From an uncultured Tepidimonas sp. (GTDB taxonomy: Bacteria; Pseudomonadota; Gammaproteobacteria; Burkholderiales; Burkholderiaceae_C), in NCBI GenBank assembly GCA_937949455.1, contig CALEDU010000209.1, positions 1 through 10,774 of the forward strand: 10,774 bases of DNA. The letters are read 5' to 3'. The stretch's first letter is position 1, and each line of letters begins with the position of its first letter. The notes below the pieces were generated by a model. The model did not search any database. It was not told the DNA's origin and saw only the letters and a list, made by a program, of their open reading frames with translations. Positions 1-5,561 of the stretch are shown here, in pieces. A program made the translations under genes and the position numbers.

Positions 1-953
1 ACCAGCATCACATGGCTTTCGGTGCGGCCGCTGACGATGCGCAAGCCGCGTTGCTGCAGCGTCTCGGCCATCGCCTGGGCATTCTGGATGACCTGCTGCT
101 GGTAGGTCTTGAATTCGGGGCTGAGCGCCTCTTTGAAGGCCACGGCCTTGGCCGCGATTACATGCATCAGCGGGCCACCTTGCAGGCCGGGGAAAACGGC
201 GCTATTGATCGCCTTTTCGTGCTCGGCCTTCATGAGGATGATGCCGCCGCGCGGGCCGCGCAGGCTCTTGTGTGTGGTGGAGGTGACCACGTCGGCGTGC
301 GGCACCGGGTTGGGGTAGACGCCAGCGGCGATCAGCCCCGCGTAGTGCGCCATATCGACCATGAAAATGGCGCCGATCTCACGTGCCACCCGGGCCATGC
401 GCTCAAAGTCGATGCGCAAGCTGTAAGCGCTGGCGCCGGCGATGATCAGCCTGGGCCGATGCTCGCGCGCCTTGGCCTCCATCGCGTCGTAGTCGATCTC
501 CTCGCGGTCGTTCAAGCCATAGGAGACGACGTTGAACCACTTGCCCGACATGTTCAGCGCCATGCCATGCGTGAGGTGCCCACCCTCGGCCAGGCTCATG
601 CCCATGATGGTGTCGCCGGGCTTGAGGAAGGCGAGGAACACGGCTTCGTTGGCGCTGGCACCGCAGTGCGGTTGCACATTGGCGGCCTCGGCGCCGAAGA
701 GCTGCTTGACACGGTCGATGGCCAACTGTTCCGCCACATCCACATGTTCACAGCCGCCGTAATAACGCCGTCCGGGGTAGCCCTCGGCGTATTTGTTGGT
801 CAACTGTGTGCCTTGCGCAGCCATCACGGCCGGCGAGGCGTAATTCTCGCTGGCGATGAGCTCGATGTGCGCTTCTTGGCGTGCATTTTCGGCCAAGATG
901 GCGGCCCACAACTCGGGGTCGGTCTGTTCGATGAGGGTCTGGCGGCTAAACAT
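1..953 (-). CDS. glyA: Serine hydroxymethyltransferase, partial (C-terminus beyond left edge)
   Basis: This cytosolic PLP enzyme interconverts serine plus tetrahydrofolate with glycine plus 5,10-methylene-tetrahydrofolate, the main entry of one-carbon units. The first 317 codons are present; the family is usually about 415 residues, so roughly the last quarter lies outside the window. Seen in the translation: the N-terminal [13 protein letters not shown] block (31-43), [14 protein letters not shown] (54-67), the cofactor-contacting VDMAHYAGL (199-207, with D200 and H203), and the Schiff-base motif [16 protein letters not shown] with the PLP lysine at K229, the same number as in E. coli GlyA. 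The ATG at 953 has an AGGA ribosome site at 959-962 on the minus strand. The gene follows the lytic transglycosylase on the same strand, but its leader holds its own -10 box and a ZTP riboswitch, so it is probably independently transcribed and controlled by folate/purine status. The frame is intact. Confidence 0.97.
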   Translation of the reverse strand, partial: MFSRQTLIEQTDPELWAAILAENARQEAHIELIASENYASPAVMAAQGTQLTNKYAEGYPGRRYYGGCEHVDVAEQLAIDRVKQLFGAEAANVQPHCGASANEAVFLAFLKPGDTIMGMSLAEGGHLTHGMALNMSGKWFNVVSYGLNDREEIDYDAMEAKAREHRPRLIIAGASAYSLRIDFERMARVAREIGAIFMVDMAHYAGLIAAGVYPNPVPHADVVTSTTHKSLRGPRGGIILMKAEHEKAINSAVFPGLQGGPLMHVIAAKAVAFKEALSPEFKTYQQQVIQNAQAMAETLQQRGLRIVSGRTESHVML

Positions 954-982
954 GGCAGTCCTGTCGTGGTCGGTGGACCCGC

Positions 983-1015
983 GGCGGTAGTTCCGCCTGA
1001 CGGGCTGCCCAGGCG
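983..1015 (-). promoter_or_regulatory. Putative expression platform of the glyA riboswitch
   Basis: Two hairpins that cannot form together lie directly after the aptamer. One pairs CGCCTG, part of the conserved aptamer 3' block (1015-1010), with CAGGCG (999-994). The other pairs CCGCC (997-993, inside the same segment) with GGCGG (987-983). Ligand binding would hold CGCCTGGGC in the aptamer and favour the second hairpin. No T-run follows either hairpin, so intrinsic termination looks unlikely; control of translation or Rho access is more plausible. A short GTCC/GGAC pairing (978-975 with 961-958) could also mask the ribosome site. The pairings are seen in sequence; the mechanism is inferred. 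Confidence 0.5.
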
Positions 1016-1139
1016 AACGGCAAGGCGGCATGCCGCAGGTCACGGTGCCCTGCGCGCTCCCCCGTGGTGGTCCACGTCGGCCAGTGCATGATGCTGGGGC
1101 CACAGCCAGCCCATCGGCCTATCGCCAGTCGCGCGCAAA
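1007..1139 (-). promoter_or_regulatory. ZMP/ZTP riboswitch (pfl motif) in the glyA leader
   Basis: Read on the minus strand, the leader shows the conserved pfl/ZTP blocks in order. GACTGGCG (1130-1123) follows a GCGCGC strand (1136-1131). The short hairpin CGTGG-acca-CCACG (1076-1063) runs into GGGGGAGCGCGC (1063-1052), whose GCGCGC closes the first stem. The 3' block GCCGTTCGCCTGGGC lies at 1021-1007. ZTP riboswitches sense the purine intermediate AICAR (ZMP) and its triphosphate, which build up when 10-formyl-tetrahydrofolate is short, and they usually turn on folate and purine genes including glyA. The downstream gene is glyA, exactly the expected target. The stretch between GACTGGCG and the second hairpin is unusually long, about 46 nt, with an extra GCTGG/CCAGC pairing. 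Recognition is by motif; no covariance score was run. Confidence 0.9.
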
Positions 1140-1143
1140 TCGA

Positions 1144-1149
1144 ATTGTA
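1144..1149 (-). promoter_or_regulatory. -10 box of the glyA promoter
   Basis: TACAAT on the minus strand matches the sigma-70 -10 consensus at 5 of 6 positions. It predicts a start near 1137, which is the first base before the riboswitch's first stem, an independent reason to believe it. The -35 position lies inside the end of the transglycosylase gene and matches poorly. Confidence 0.6.
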
Positions 1150-1159
1150 GCTTGTGGCT

Positions 1160-2089
1160 TCAGGATGGTTGCGCAGTCATCGCTGGCTGACGCACCAGCG
1201 CCTCCAGTGCGTCGGCCTCGGGGTCTGGCTCTGGCAGTGCTGGCACGGGCACCGTTGCGTTGAACGGCACGCGTTGCCCGGCGGCGACACGCTTGAGCCG
1301 TTCCTGCTCGCTGAGCACACGCAACGCATAGTTGCGCCCGTCCAGCTGCACGGCACCGACGTACAGCCGCAGTCCGCCCGGTACCGAGCCGGCGCGCCGC
1401 ACCGCCTCGTGCAAGACCTGTGCGCCGACGCGCAGGTTGCTCAGCGGGTCGAATGCCGCCAGCGGTCCGCCGTGCGGCTCGAATTTGTCCTCGTGCACGC
1501 GCGTGATCACCTGCATTAGCCCGTGCGCCCCCATCGGGCTGGCGGCGAAGGGGTTGAAGCGCGATTCCTGCGCCATCACCGCCAACAAGAGCGCTGGGTC
1601 CAGTCCCAGCTGGCGGCCGACGGTGTGGGCCTCGGCTACCAAGAGGGACAGCGGCTCGGCCGCGACACGGTACTTGCGCGCCAGCCACTCGGCCATGCGC
1701 GCCTGCTCGGGCGGCAGCGTACTTCGCAGGGCTGCAGCCGAGCGCTCGGCACCCGGCTCTGGCCGCTTTGCCGCGCGTTCAATAGGCAGCGCGGGCCCGT
1801 TGGTTGCAGTGCTGCGTTCGCCTGCCTCCACCGGCGTCGCCTCTACCGCCTGGCGCTGCAGCAGCCACTGCATGGCGGTCTGCTCGATTTCTGCGCGCAA
1901 TGACGGCTGGGTGGCCAGCAGCACAACGCAGGCCAGGGTCGCAACGCCAAACAGCGCCATGCCATGACGAGCAGCCGCCCAAGCCTGCGCCACGATCTGC
2001 ATCAGCCCTTGGGGGGGAAAAACGCGCATTGTGCGACCCAGGGGGTATTCTGGTGCGCGATCCTGGGTGTCGATGCACAGGGTGGTCAT
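1160..2089 (-). CDS. Membrane-anchored lytic transglycosylase, SLT domain (GH23)
   Basis: A peptidoglycan-cleaving enzyme of the soluble-lytic-transglycosylase type, expected to cut the MurNAc-GlcNAc bond and form 1,6-anhydro-MurNAc on the periplasmic side of the inner membrane. The protein has 309 residues. A cytoplasmic leader is followed by one hydrophobic segment (about 43-60, MALFGVATLACVVLLAT) that acts as signal anchor, then a proline- and alanine-rich linker (about 80-130). The catalytic SLT domain (about 150-250) contains LAVMAQESRFNPFAASPMGAHGLMQ, with the catalytic acid E175 and the GLMQ motif at 190-193. The tail (275-309) is low complexity. The ATG at 2089 was chosen because GAAAGGAG (2104-2097) sits 7 nt upstream; the frame is open further upstream but has no better start. 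A candidate promoter at 2395-2423 gives a leader of about 300 nt. Which cell-wall process it serves cannot be told from here. Confidence 0.88.
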   Translation of the reverse strand: MTTLCIDTQDRAPEYPLGRTMRVFPPQGLMQIVAQAWAAARHGMALFGVATLACVVLLATQPSLRAEIEQTAMQWLLQRQAVEATPVEAGERSTATNGPALPIERAAKRPEPGAERSAAALRSTLPPEQARMAEWLARKYRVAAEPLSLLVAEAHTVGRQLGLDPALLLAVMAQESRFNPFAASPMGAHGLMQVITRVHEDKFEPHGGPLAAFDPLSNLRVGAQVLHEAVRRAGSVPGGLRLYVGAVQLDGRNYALRVLSEQERLKRVAAGQRVPFNATVPVPALPEPDPEADALEALVRQPAMTAQPS

Positions 2090-2388
2090 GCACACACTCC
2101 TTTCTGTGGATGAACAAGCCATCTGGCTATCCCGCTCTTGGGGCGGGTTGCGCCGGGCGGTCGATCGGGCATGCCGATGGGCACTGGGGGCCGACCCGAA
2201 GTTGCCTCTAGGGGGCGTGCTCCGCGGCATGGCTGTCGCGAGTGCCACAGCGGCGCGCCGGCTTTGACGGCTTGTGGAGAGGTCGGTGTCTTCGGCAGCC
2301 GTCGGCGTGATCGGCGGGCAAGAGGCCGCGTTGCTGCACTCCGCACAGCGCTTGACTCCGACCTTTCACGGGTTGCAATGAGTCAACG
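2090..2388 (-). promoter_or_regulatory. Long, probably structured 5' leader of the transglycosylase mRNA
   Basis: From the predicted start near 2388 to the ATG there are about 300 nt with no convincing gene on either strand. On the minus strand the transcript would begin with a 7-bp stem, TTGACTC/GAGTCAA (2386-2380 with 2358-2352, 21-nt loop). It is followed by GACGGCT/AGCCGTC (2303-2297 with 2272-2266), ATCGG/CCGAT (2178-2164), CCCGC/GCGGG (2147-2131) and AGCC/GGCT (2128-2117). I do not recognise a known riboswitch class in it. It could be a cis-acting leader or a separate small RNA; the stems may also be chance in GC-rich DNA. Confidence 0.4.
2097..2104 (-). promoter_or_regulatory. Ribosome binding site of the transglycosylase gene
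   Basis: GAAAGGAG on the minus strand, 7 nt from the ATG at 2089, is the strongest Shine-Dalgarno sequence in the left half of the window and fixes the start of the gene. Two small hairpins lie just upstream: AGCC-agat-GGCT (2128-2117) and CCCGC/GCGGG (2147-2131). Confidence 0.75.
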
Positions 2389-2394
2389 AGCGGG

Positions 2395-2423
2395 ATGGTA
2401 AGGGGCTCGTAATGACGGGTCAA
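2395..2423 (-). promoter_or_regulatory. Sigma-70-type promoter for the transglycosylase leader
   Basis: On the minus strand TTGACC (2423-2418, 5 of 6 to consensus) and TACCAT (2400-2395, 4 of 6) are separated by exactly 17 bp. The predicted start is near 2388. The 39 bp behind the -35 box are strongly AT-rich. This is one of the best consensus promoters in the window. Confidence 0.6.
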
Positions 2424-2462
2424 TACTTTAGGTTGTTATTTTTATAAGAAAAGATTATCAAG
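2424..2462 (-). promoter_or_regulatory. AT-rich tract upstream of -35, UP-element-like
   Basis: About 39 bp of mostly A and T, including a TTATAAAAATAAC core on the minus strand, abut the -35 box at 2418-2423. In DNA this GC-rich the block stands out. Position and composition fit a binding site for the RNA polymerase alpha-subunit C-terminal domain. It could instead bind a nucleoid protein such as H-NS or IHF. Confidence 0.45.
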
Positions 2463-2626
2463 ATGCCCCCTTTCCTCGGATACTGCCTCGCACCGGGGGG
2501 CTGACTAGGCAACGCCCGATGGCGGCAATCCCTGACTTGCAGCCGTGTGCAACGAGGGCCTCCCTGCAGCCTCGACGGTCCGGTGAGCCCCGTGCCAAGG
2601 TCTCAGCGGGGCAGCCCGCGGATCGA
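2463..2626. other. Gene-free stretch after DUF1841
   Basis: No convincing gene is seen. A GCGGG-ctgc-CCCGC hairpin (2619-2606 on the minus strand) lies 7 nt past the DUF1841 stop codon, but no T-run follows, so it is at best a weak transcript-end signal. The remaining GC-rich sequence has open frames only by composition. Confidence 0.4.
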
Positions 2627-3061
2627 TCAATCGGCAGTCGCCCGGCGCTGCACGTCGGCCAAGTAGGCTAGCCCATCTGGTGGCCGACCGCTGACTTGGC
2701 TCTCCCACAGCATTCGACCCAGGCAATCCATGACATCGTGGTGCGCCTCGTGCAGCGAGCCCCGGCGGGCAGCGAGCAGTTCCACGGCCTGCCGGATGCC
2801 AGGAGGCTGGTCGATCGAGCACTGCTCGCTGATGCTCAGGTGCATCGACAAATGCAAGAACGGGTTGTCCCGCGCGGGGTCCACCGTCGCCATGGCGCGC
2901 AGCGCAGCGTCCAAGTCGGCCAGCTCGGCATGGTATTCGGGGTGGCGCAGCATCCACTCGTAGGCCAGGGTTTCCAGGGGCTCTAGTGGCAGGCCGCGGC
3001 GCCCTTTGTCGAATGCGCCGCAAAAGAAGCGACGCACATCGGCTTGCGTTGGGGTAAACAT
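2627..3061 (-). CDS. DUF1841 family protein
   Basis: A 144-residue soluble protein of unknown function. It matches the proteobacterial DUF1841 family along its whole length: N-terminal MFTPTQADVRRFFC, central LETLAYEWMLRHPEYHAEL (29-47), and the hallmark block NPFLHLSMHLSISEQCSIDQPPGIRQA (65-91), then LHEAHHDVMDCLGRMLWESQ (103-122). The many histidines (HLSMHLS, HEAHHD) are typical of the family and could bind a metal, but that is inference. No signal peptide or membrane segment is present. The ATG at 3061 is the family's usual start; the sequence before it (GCGGGC) is a poor ribosome site, and a GACAAT hexamer sits 6 nt upstream, so the transcript could be leaderless. It diverges from the ParA-type gene across 54 bp. 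Confidence 0.88.
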   Translation of the reverse strand: MFTPTQADVRRFFCGAFDKGRRGLPLEPLETLAYEWMLRHPEYHAELADLDAALRAMATVDPARDNPFLHLSMHLSISEQCSIDQPPGIRQAVELLAARRGSLHEAHHDVMDCLGRMLWESQVSGRPPDGLAYLADVQRRATAD

Positions 3062-3115
3062 GCCCGCATTGTCGCTTGGTGGCGACTATCATGGCCCCTT
3101 GCTTGGAGTTTGCCC
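3062..3115. promoter_or_regulatory. Divergent promoter region, DUF1841 / ParA-type gene
   Basis: These 54 bp must hold both 5' ends. On the plus strand TATCAT (3087-3092) is a fair -10 candidate for the ParA gene, with GGAG (3105-3108) as its ribosome site. On the minus strand GACAAT (3073-3068) ends 6 nt before the DUF1841 ATG. No good -35 box is seen for either. Confidence 0.35.
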
Positions 3116-3730
3116 ATGCCCGTGCTTGCCATCGCCAATCCCAAAGGTGGCGTCGGAAAAACCACGCTTGCTACCCAGATCGCTGGCCATTGGGCCCGGT
3201 GCGGACGCGCCGTCATGCTGGGCGATGTGGATCGCCAGCAGAGCTGTGCCCGCTGGCTCGCGCTTCGGCCTGCTGCCGCACGTGCAATCGCAGGGTGGGA
3301 CGCCAGCCGTGACGATGTGCTCAAGCCGCCGCGGGGAACGACCCATGTGGTGCTGGACACCCCCGCCGGCTTGCACGGCCAGCGCCTGCGCGAGGTACTG
3401 CGCCGGGCGGACCGCCTGCTCGTGCCCGTGCAGCCGGGAATGTTCGACCTGTTTGCCACACACGATTTTTTGCAAATCGTGCGCGAACGCGGGCACGCAG
3501 GGTTGCGCGTGGCGGTGGTGGGGATGCGTATCGACGAGCGCACTTTGGCCGCACGGCAGCTGCAGGATTTTTTCGGATCACTGGGTCTGCCCGTGGCGGG
3601 CTTCGTGCGTGAGGCGCAGGTGTACCGGCATCTGGCGGCGCAAGGTCTGACGCTGTTCGACGTGCGCCCGCGCCAGGTGGAGCGCGAACTGGCCCCGTGG
3701 CGGTCTGTGCTGGCATGGGTCGACAGCTAA
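3116..3730 (+). CDS. ParA/MinD-family ATPase (orphan)
   Basis: A 204-residue P-loop ATPase of the deviant Walker A class that drives DNA or protein-cargo positioning. Motifs seen: KGGVGKTT at 10-17 with the signature lysine K10 and catalytic K15, the Walker A' region GDVDRQQS (36-43), and Walker B VVLDTPAGL (78-86). The length fits the short, single-domain ParAs without an N-terminal DNA-binding helix-turn-helix. The ATG at 3116 was chosen because the domain begins right after it (MPVLAIANPKGG) and GGAG lies 7 nt upstream; the open frame runs 24 codons further back without a better start. No ParB, MinE or other obvious partner is encoded next to it, and the neighbours (DUF1841, MaoC hydratase) do not suggest a plasmid. 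The cargo is unknown. Confidence 0.88.
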   Translation: MPVLAIANPKGGVGKTTLATQIAGHWARCGRAVMLGDVDRQQSCARWLALRPAAARAIAGWDASRDDVLKPPRGTTHVVLDTPAGLHGQRLREVLRRADRLLVPVQPGMFDLFATHDFLQIVRERGHAGLRVAVVGMRIDERTLAARQLQDFFGSLGLPVAGFVREAQVYRHLAAQGLTLFDVRPRQVERELAPWRSVLAWVDS

Positions 3731-3791
3731 GGCGCAGATCTGTCTGCTGGTGGACATGCTGTGCACGCTGGTGCCGCTACAGTCACACTTC

Positions 3792-4247
3792 ATGAAGATG
3801 TTCGACTCCTTCGATGCCCTCGAGGCCGCGGTTGGCACCGAGGTGGCCGTCACCGACTGGCTGCAAATCACCCAGGACCGGGTCAATCGTTTTGCCGACG
3901 CCACCGACGACCACCAGTGGATCCACGTCGATGCCGACAGGGCCGCGCGTGGCCCTTTCGGCGTGCCGATCGCACACGGCTTCTTGACCCTGTCACTGTT
4001 GCCCAAATGGCTGGGGGAAGCGGTGCATGTCGCCGGGGTACGCATGACGGTCAACTACGGCACCAACCGCGTTCGCTTCACGGTGCCGGTGCCCGTTGGC
4101 AGCCGGGTGCGTGCGCGCTTGCAACTGCAGTCGCTGGAGCGCATTGGATCCAACGGGGTGCATGTGTGCTGGCATGTGACGGTCGAGATTGAAGGCCAGT
4201 CCAAGCCCGCCTGTGTGGCGGAAATGCTGGTGCGCCACTACGCCTGA
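3792..4247 (+). CDS. MaoC-like hot-dog dehydratase
   Basis: A 151-residue protein of the (R)-specific enoyl-CoA hydratase/MaoC family, which adds water to trans-2-enoyl-CoA or related thioesters. The active-site segment FADATDDHQWIHVDADRAARGPFGVPIAHGFLTLSLLP (34-71) carries the catalytic pair D40 and H45, spaced as in PhaJ-type hydratases, followed by the typical IAHGFLTLSL helix. The length fits a single hot-dog domain that dimerises. The start is uncertain: ATG 3792 gives the family-like MKMFDSFDALEAAVGTEV, but no ribosome site precedes it, and ATG 3798, ATG 3756 and GTG 3750 are in frame. A TACAGT hexamer (3778-3783) lies 8 nt before 3792. The 3' end overlaps trmL tail to tail by 10 bp. 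The substrate cannot be told; roles in polyhydroxyalkanoate supply or fatty acid breakdown are only possibilities. Confidence 0.87.
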   Translation: MKMFDSFDALEAAVGTEVAVTDWLQITQDRVNRFADATDDHQWIHVDADRAARGPFGVPIAHGFLTLSLLPKWLGEAVHVAGVRMTVNYGTNRVRFTVPVPVGSRVRARLQLQSLERIGSNGVHVCWHVTVEIEGQSKPACVAEMLVRHYA

Positions 4248-4735
4248 CGGGTGTCTTCGGCTGGCATTGCGGCACCGGCAAAGCCGTGTTGGCGCCAGGC
4301 CTCGAAGGCCACGACGGCCACGGCGTTGGACAGGTTGAGGCTGCGCTGCCCGGGCCGCATGGGCAAGCGCAGTCGGTGGTTCGCGTCGAAGTCTTGCCGG
4401 ACGTCGGCGGGCAGACCCCGCGACTCGGCGCCGAAGACGAACCAATCTCCTGGCAGGAAAGCGGTGGCAAATGCGCATGCGCTGCCGTGTGTGGTGAAGG
4501 CAAAGCAGCGCTGGGGGTCGGGGCGCTCACTGGCCAGGAAAGCCGACCACGAGACATGGCGGCGCACCGTTGCATACTCGTGATAGTCCAGCCCTGCGCG
4601 GCGCAGCTGCTTGTCATCCATAGAAAATCCGAGGGGCTCCACCAGATGCAGCGCGCAACCCGTATTGGCGCACAGCCGGATCACATTGCCTGTATTGGGG
4701 GGGATTTCTGGGGTCACCAAGACGATACGGAACAT
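4238..4735 (-). CDS. trmL: tRNA (cytidine(34)-2'-O)-methyltransferase TrmL
   Basis: A SPOUT-class methyltransferase that uses SAM to 2'-O-methylate the wobble nucleotide (C34 or cmnm5U34) of tRNA-Leu isoacceptors. The 165-residue protein is close to the family's roughly 155-160. Motif 1 IPPNTGNVIRLCANTG (11-26), motif 2 FVFGAESRGLP (99-109) and motif 3 SLNLSNAVAVVAFEAWRQ (132-149) form the trefoil-knot SAM site; the mid-section LVEPLGFSMDDKQLRRAGLDYHEY (31-54) is typical. The ATG at 4735 begins the domain at once (MFRIVLVTPEIPPNTG). It is 10 bp downstream of the comF stop, so the two are probably cotranscribed. There is no strong ribosome site, which suggests translational coupling to comF. 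The last 10 bp overlap the end of the MaoC gene on the other strand. Confidence 0.94.
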   Translation of the reverse strand: MFRIVLVTPEIPPNTGNVIRLCANTGCALHLVEPLGFSMDDKQLRRAGLDYHEYATVRRHVSWSAFLASERPDPQRCFAFTTHGSACAFATAFLPGDWFVFGAESRGLPADVRQDFDANHRLRLPMRPGQRSLNLSNAVAVVAFEAWRQHGFAGAAMPAEDTRQA

Positions 4736-4745
4736 GGAGCTCGGA

Positions 4746-5489
4746 TTATTCCATCGGGGGTGGCGTGCGGGCCACCACCAGCGCATCGACGGCAGCGGCG
4801 CCCGCGTCGAGCAGGGCGTGGGTGGCGGCGCGCAGGGTAGCCCCGGTGGTCATCACGTCGTCGATCACCAGGACACGCCGTCCTCGTACCTGTGAACCGG
4901 TGGCAGGCGGTACACGGAACAGCCCCTGTGCCTGCGCCAGCCGTTCGCGGCGGCCCAGATGGTGCAGCACCGGTGCGTCTGGTGTCCGCTGTAAGCCTTG
5001 TGGCAAGGCCGGCGGGGTGGGCTGCAGGCGGGCCAGCGCCTGCATCAGTGACCATGCTTGGTTGTAGCCGCGCGCTGCCAGCCGATGCGCGGTCAAGGGG
5101 ATGGGCAGCCACACATCGGCATCGGCCAGCAGCGCTGGCACCGCGGGGTCATCGAGCCACAATCGGGCCAGGGCACTCGCCAGGCCGGGACGGCCCGTGG
5201 ATTTGAGTGCCCGGACCCAGGCGTCCCAAGGATGGTCGAAATCGACCCGCGCCACCACCGTTTGCCACGGCGGCGGCGCGCGCCGGCAAGCCTCGCAGCG
5301 CCTTTGCGCATCTGCATGCGGCAAAGCGCAACCGCGGCAGCGCGGCACCAGCGGGGCGAGATCGCGTTGGCAATCAGGGCACAGCGGCCCGTCAGGCCAG
5401 CGCCCGCATACCTCGCAGACGGCGGGGCACAAGGCACCCAACGCGCGCCACAGGTCGCTGGTCCAGCCTGTCGTCCGCATGGATCGCAT
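4746..5489 (-). CDS. comF: ComF-family phosphoribosyltransferase-like protein
   Basis: A 247-residue ComF/GntX-type protein, a family needed for DNA uptake in naturally competent bacteria, though its biochemical activity is poorly defined. The N-terminal zinc-finger region has cysteines at 21, 25, 28, 37 and 40 and again at 51, 54, 65 and 68 (CEVC, CPDC, CRGC, CEAC pairs). The C-terminal type-I phosphoribosyltransferase fold carries the PRPP motif VLVIDDVMTTGAT (206-218) after the family's RGYNQAWSLMQALAR (140-154) block. The start at 5489 is preceded by AGAGGGAGGAC; an ATG at 5480 is in frame 9 bp inside and is also possible. It precedes trmL by 10 bp and diverges from the BioC-like gene across 72 bp. 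Without other com genes here, competence itself is inference. Confidence 0.92.
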   Translation of the reverse strand: MRSMRTTGWTSDLWRALGALCPAVCEVCGRWPDGPLCPDCQRDLAPLVPRCRGCALPHADAQRRCEACRRAPPPWQTVVARVDFDHPWDAWVRALKSTGRPGLASALARLWLDDPAVPALLADADVWLPIPLTAHRLAARGYNQAWSLMQALARLQPTPPALPQGLQRTPDAPVLHHLGRRERLAQAQGLFRVPPATGSQVRGRRVLVIDDVMTTGATLRAATHALLDAGAAAVDALVVARTPPPME

Positions 5490-5525
5490 GTCCTCCCTCT
5501 TCACGCGGGCATCCGCGTCCACGGC

Positions 5526-5552
5526 TTGCCTCCTCTGTCGCACCACTATACT
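5526..5552 (+). promoter_or_regulatory. Candidate promoter of the BioC-like gene
   Basis: TATACT (5547-5552, 5 of 6) is a good -10 box; TTGCCT (5526-5531) is a possible -35 but the spacer is only 15 bp. The ATG at 5562 comes 9 nt after the -10, so the transcript would have almost no leader. No Shine-Dalgarno sequence is present before this ATG, consistent with that. Confidence 0.4.
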
Positions 5553-5561
5553 GCAAGCCCC

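Noticed and set aside
12-1091. Plus-strand open frame of 359 codons
   Set aside because: It is antisense to glyA and its riboswitch; the minus-strand translation is a clear serine hydroxymethyltransferase, and the plus frame resembles no family.
2090-2388. Known RNA (6S, tmRNA, SRP RNA, glycine, cobalamin or c-di-GMP riboswitch)
   Set aside because: I looked for their conserved core sequences and found none.
2138-2401. Small open frames on both strands in the transglycosylase leader
   Set aside because: No ribosome sites, biased composition, and several overlap each other; a non-coding leader fits better.
2433-2458. Plus-strand promoter in the AT-rich block (TTGTTA ... GATTAT)
   Set aside because: The 14-bp spacer is too short and no plus-strand gene follows; the minus-strand promoter explains the block better.
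2606-2619. Hairpin after DUF1841 as an intrinsic terminator
   Set aside because: Only a 5-bp stem and no T-run follows on the minus strand.
2505-3092. Minus-strand open frame of 195 codons overlapping DUF1841
   Set aside because: Different frame from DUF1841 over the same DNA; Arg/Pro/Ala-rich with no recognisable motif.
5058-5561. N-terminal extension of the BioC-like frame by 168 codons
   Set aside because: The extension lies antisense to comF and is low-complexity Arg/His/Pro sequence; homology begins after the ATG at 5562.
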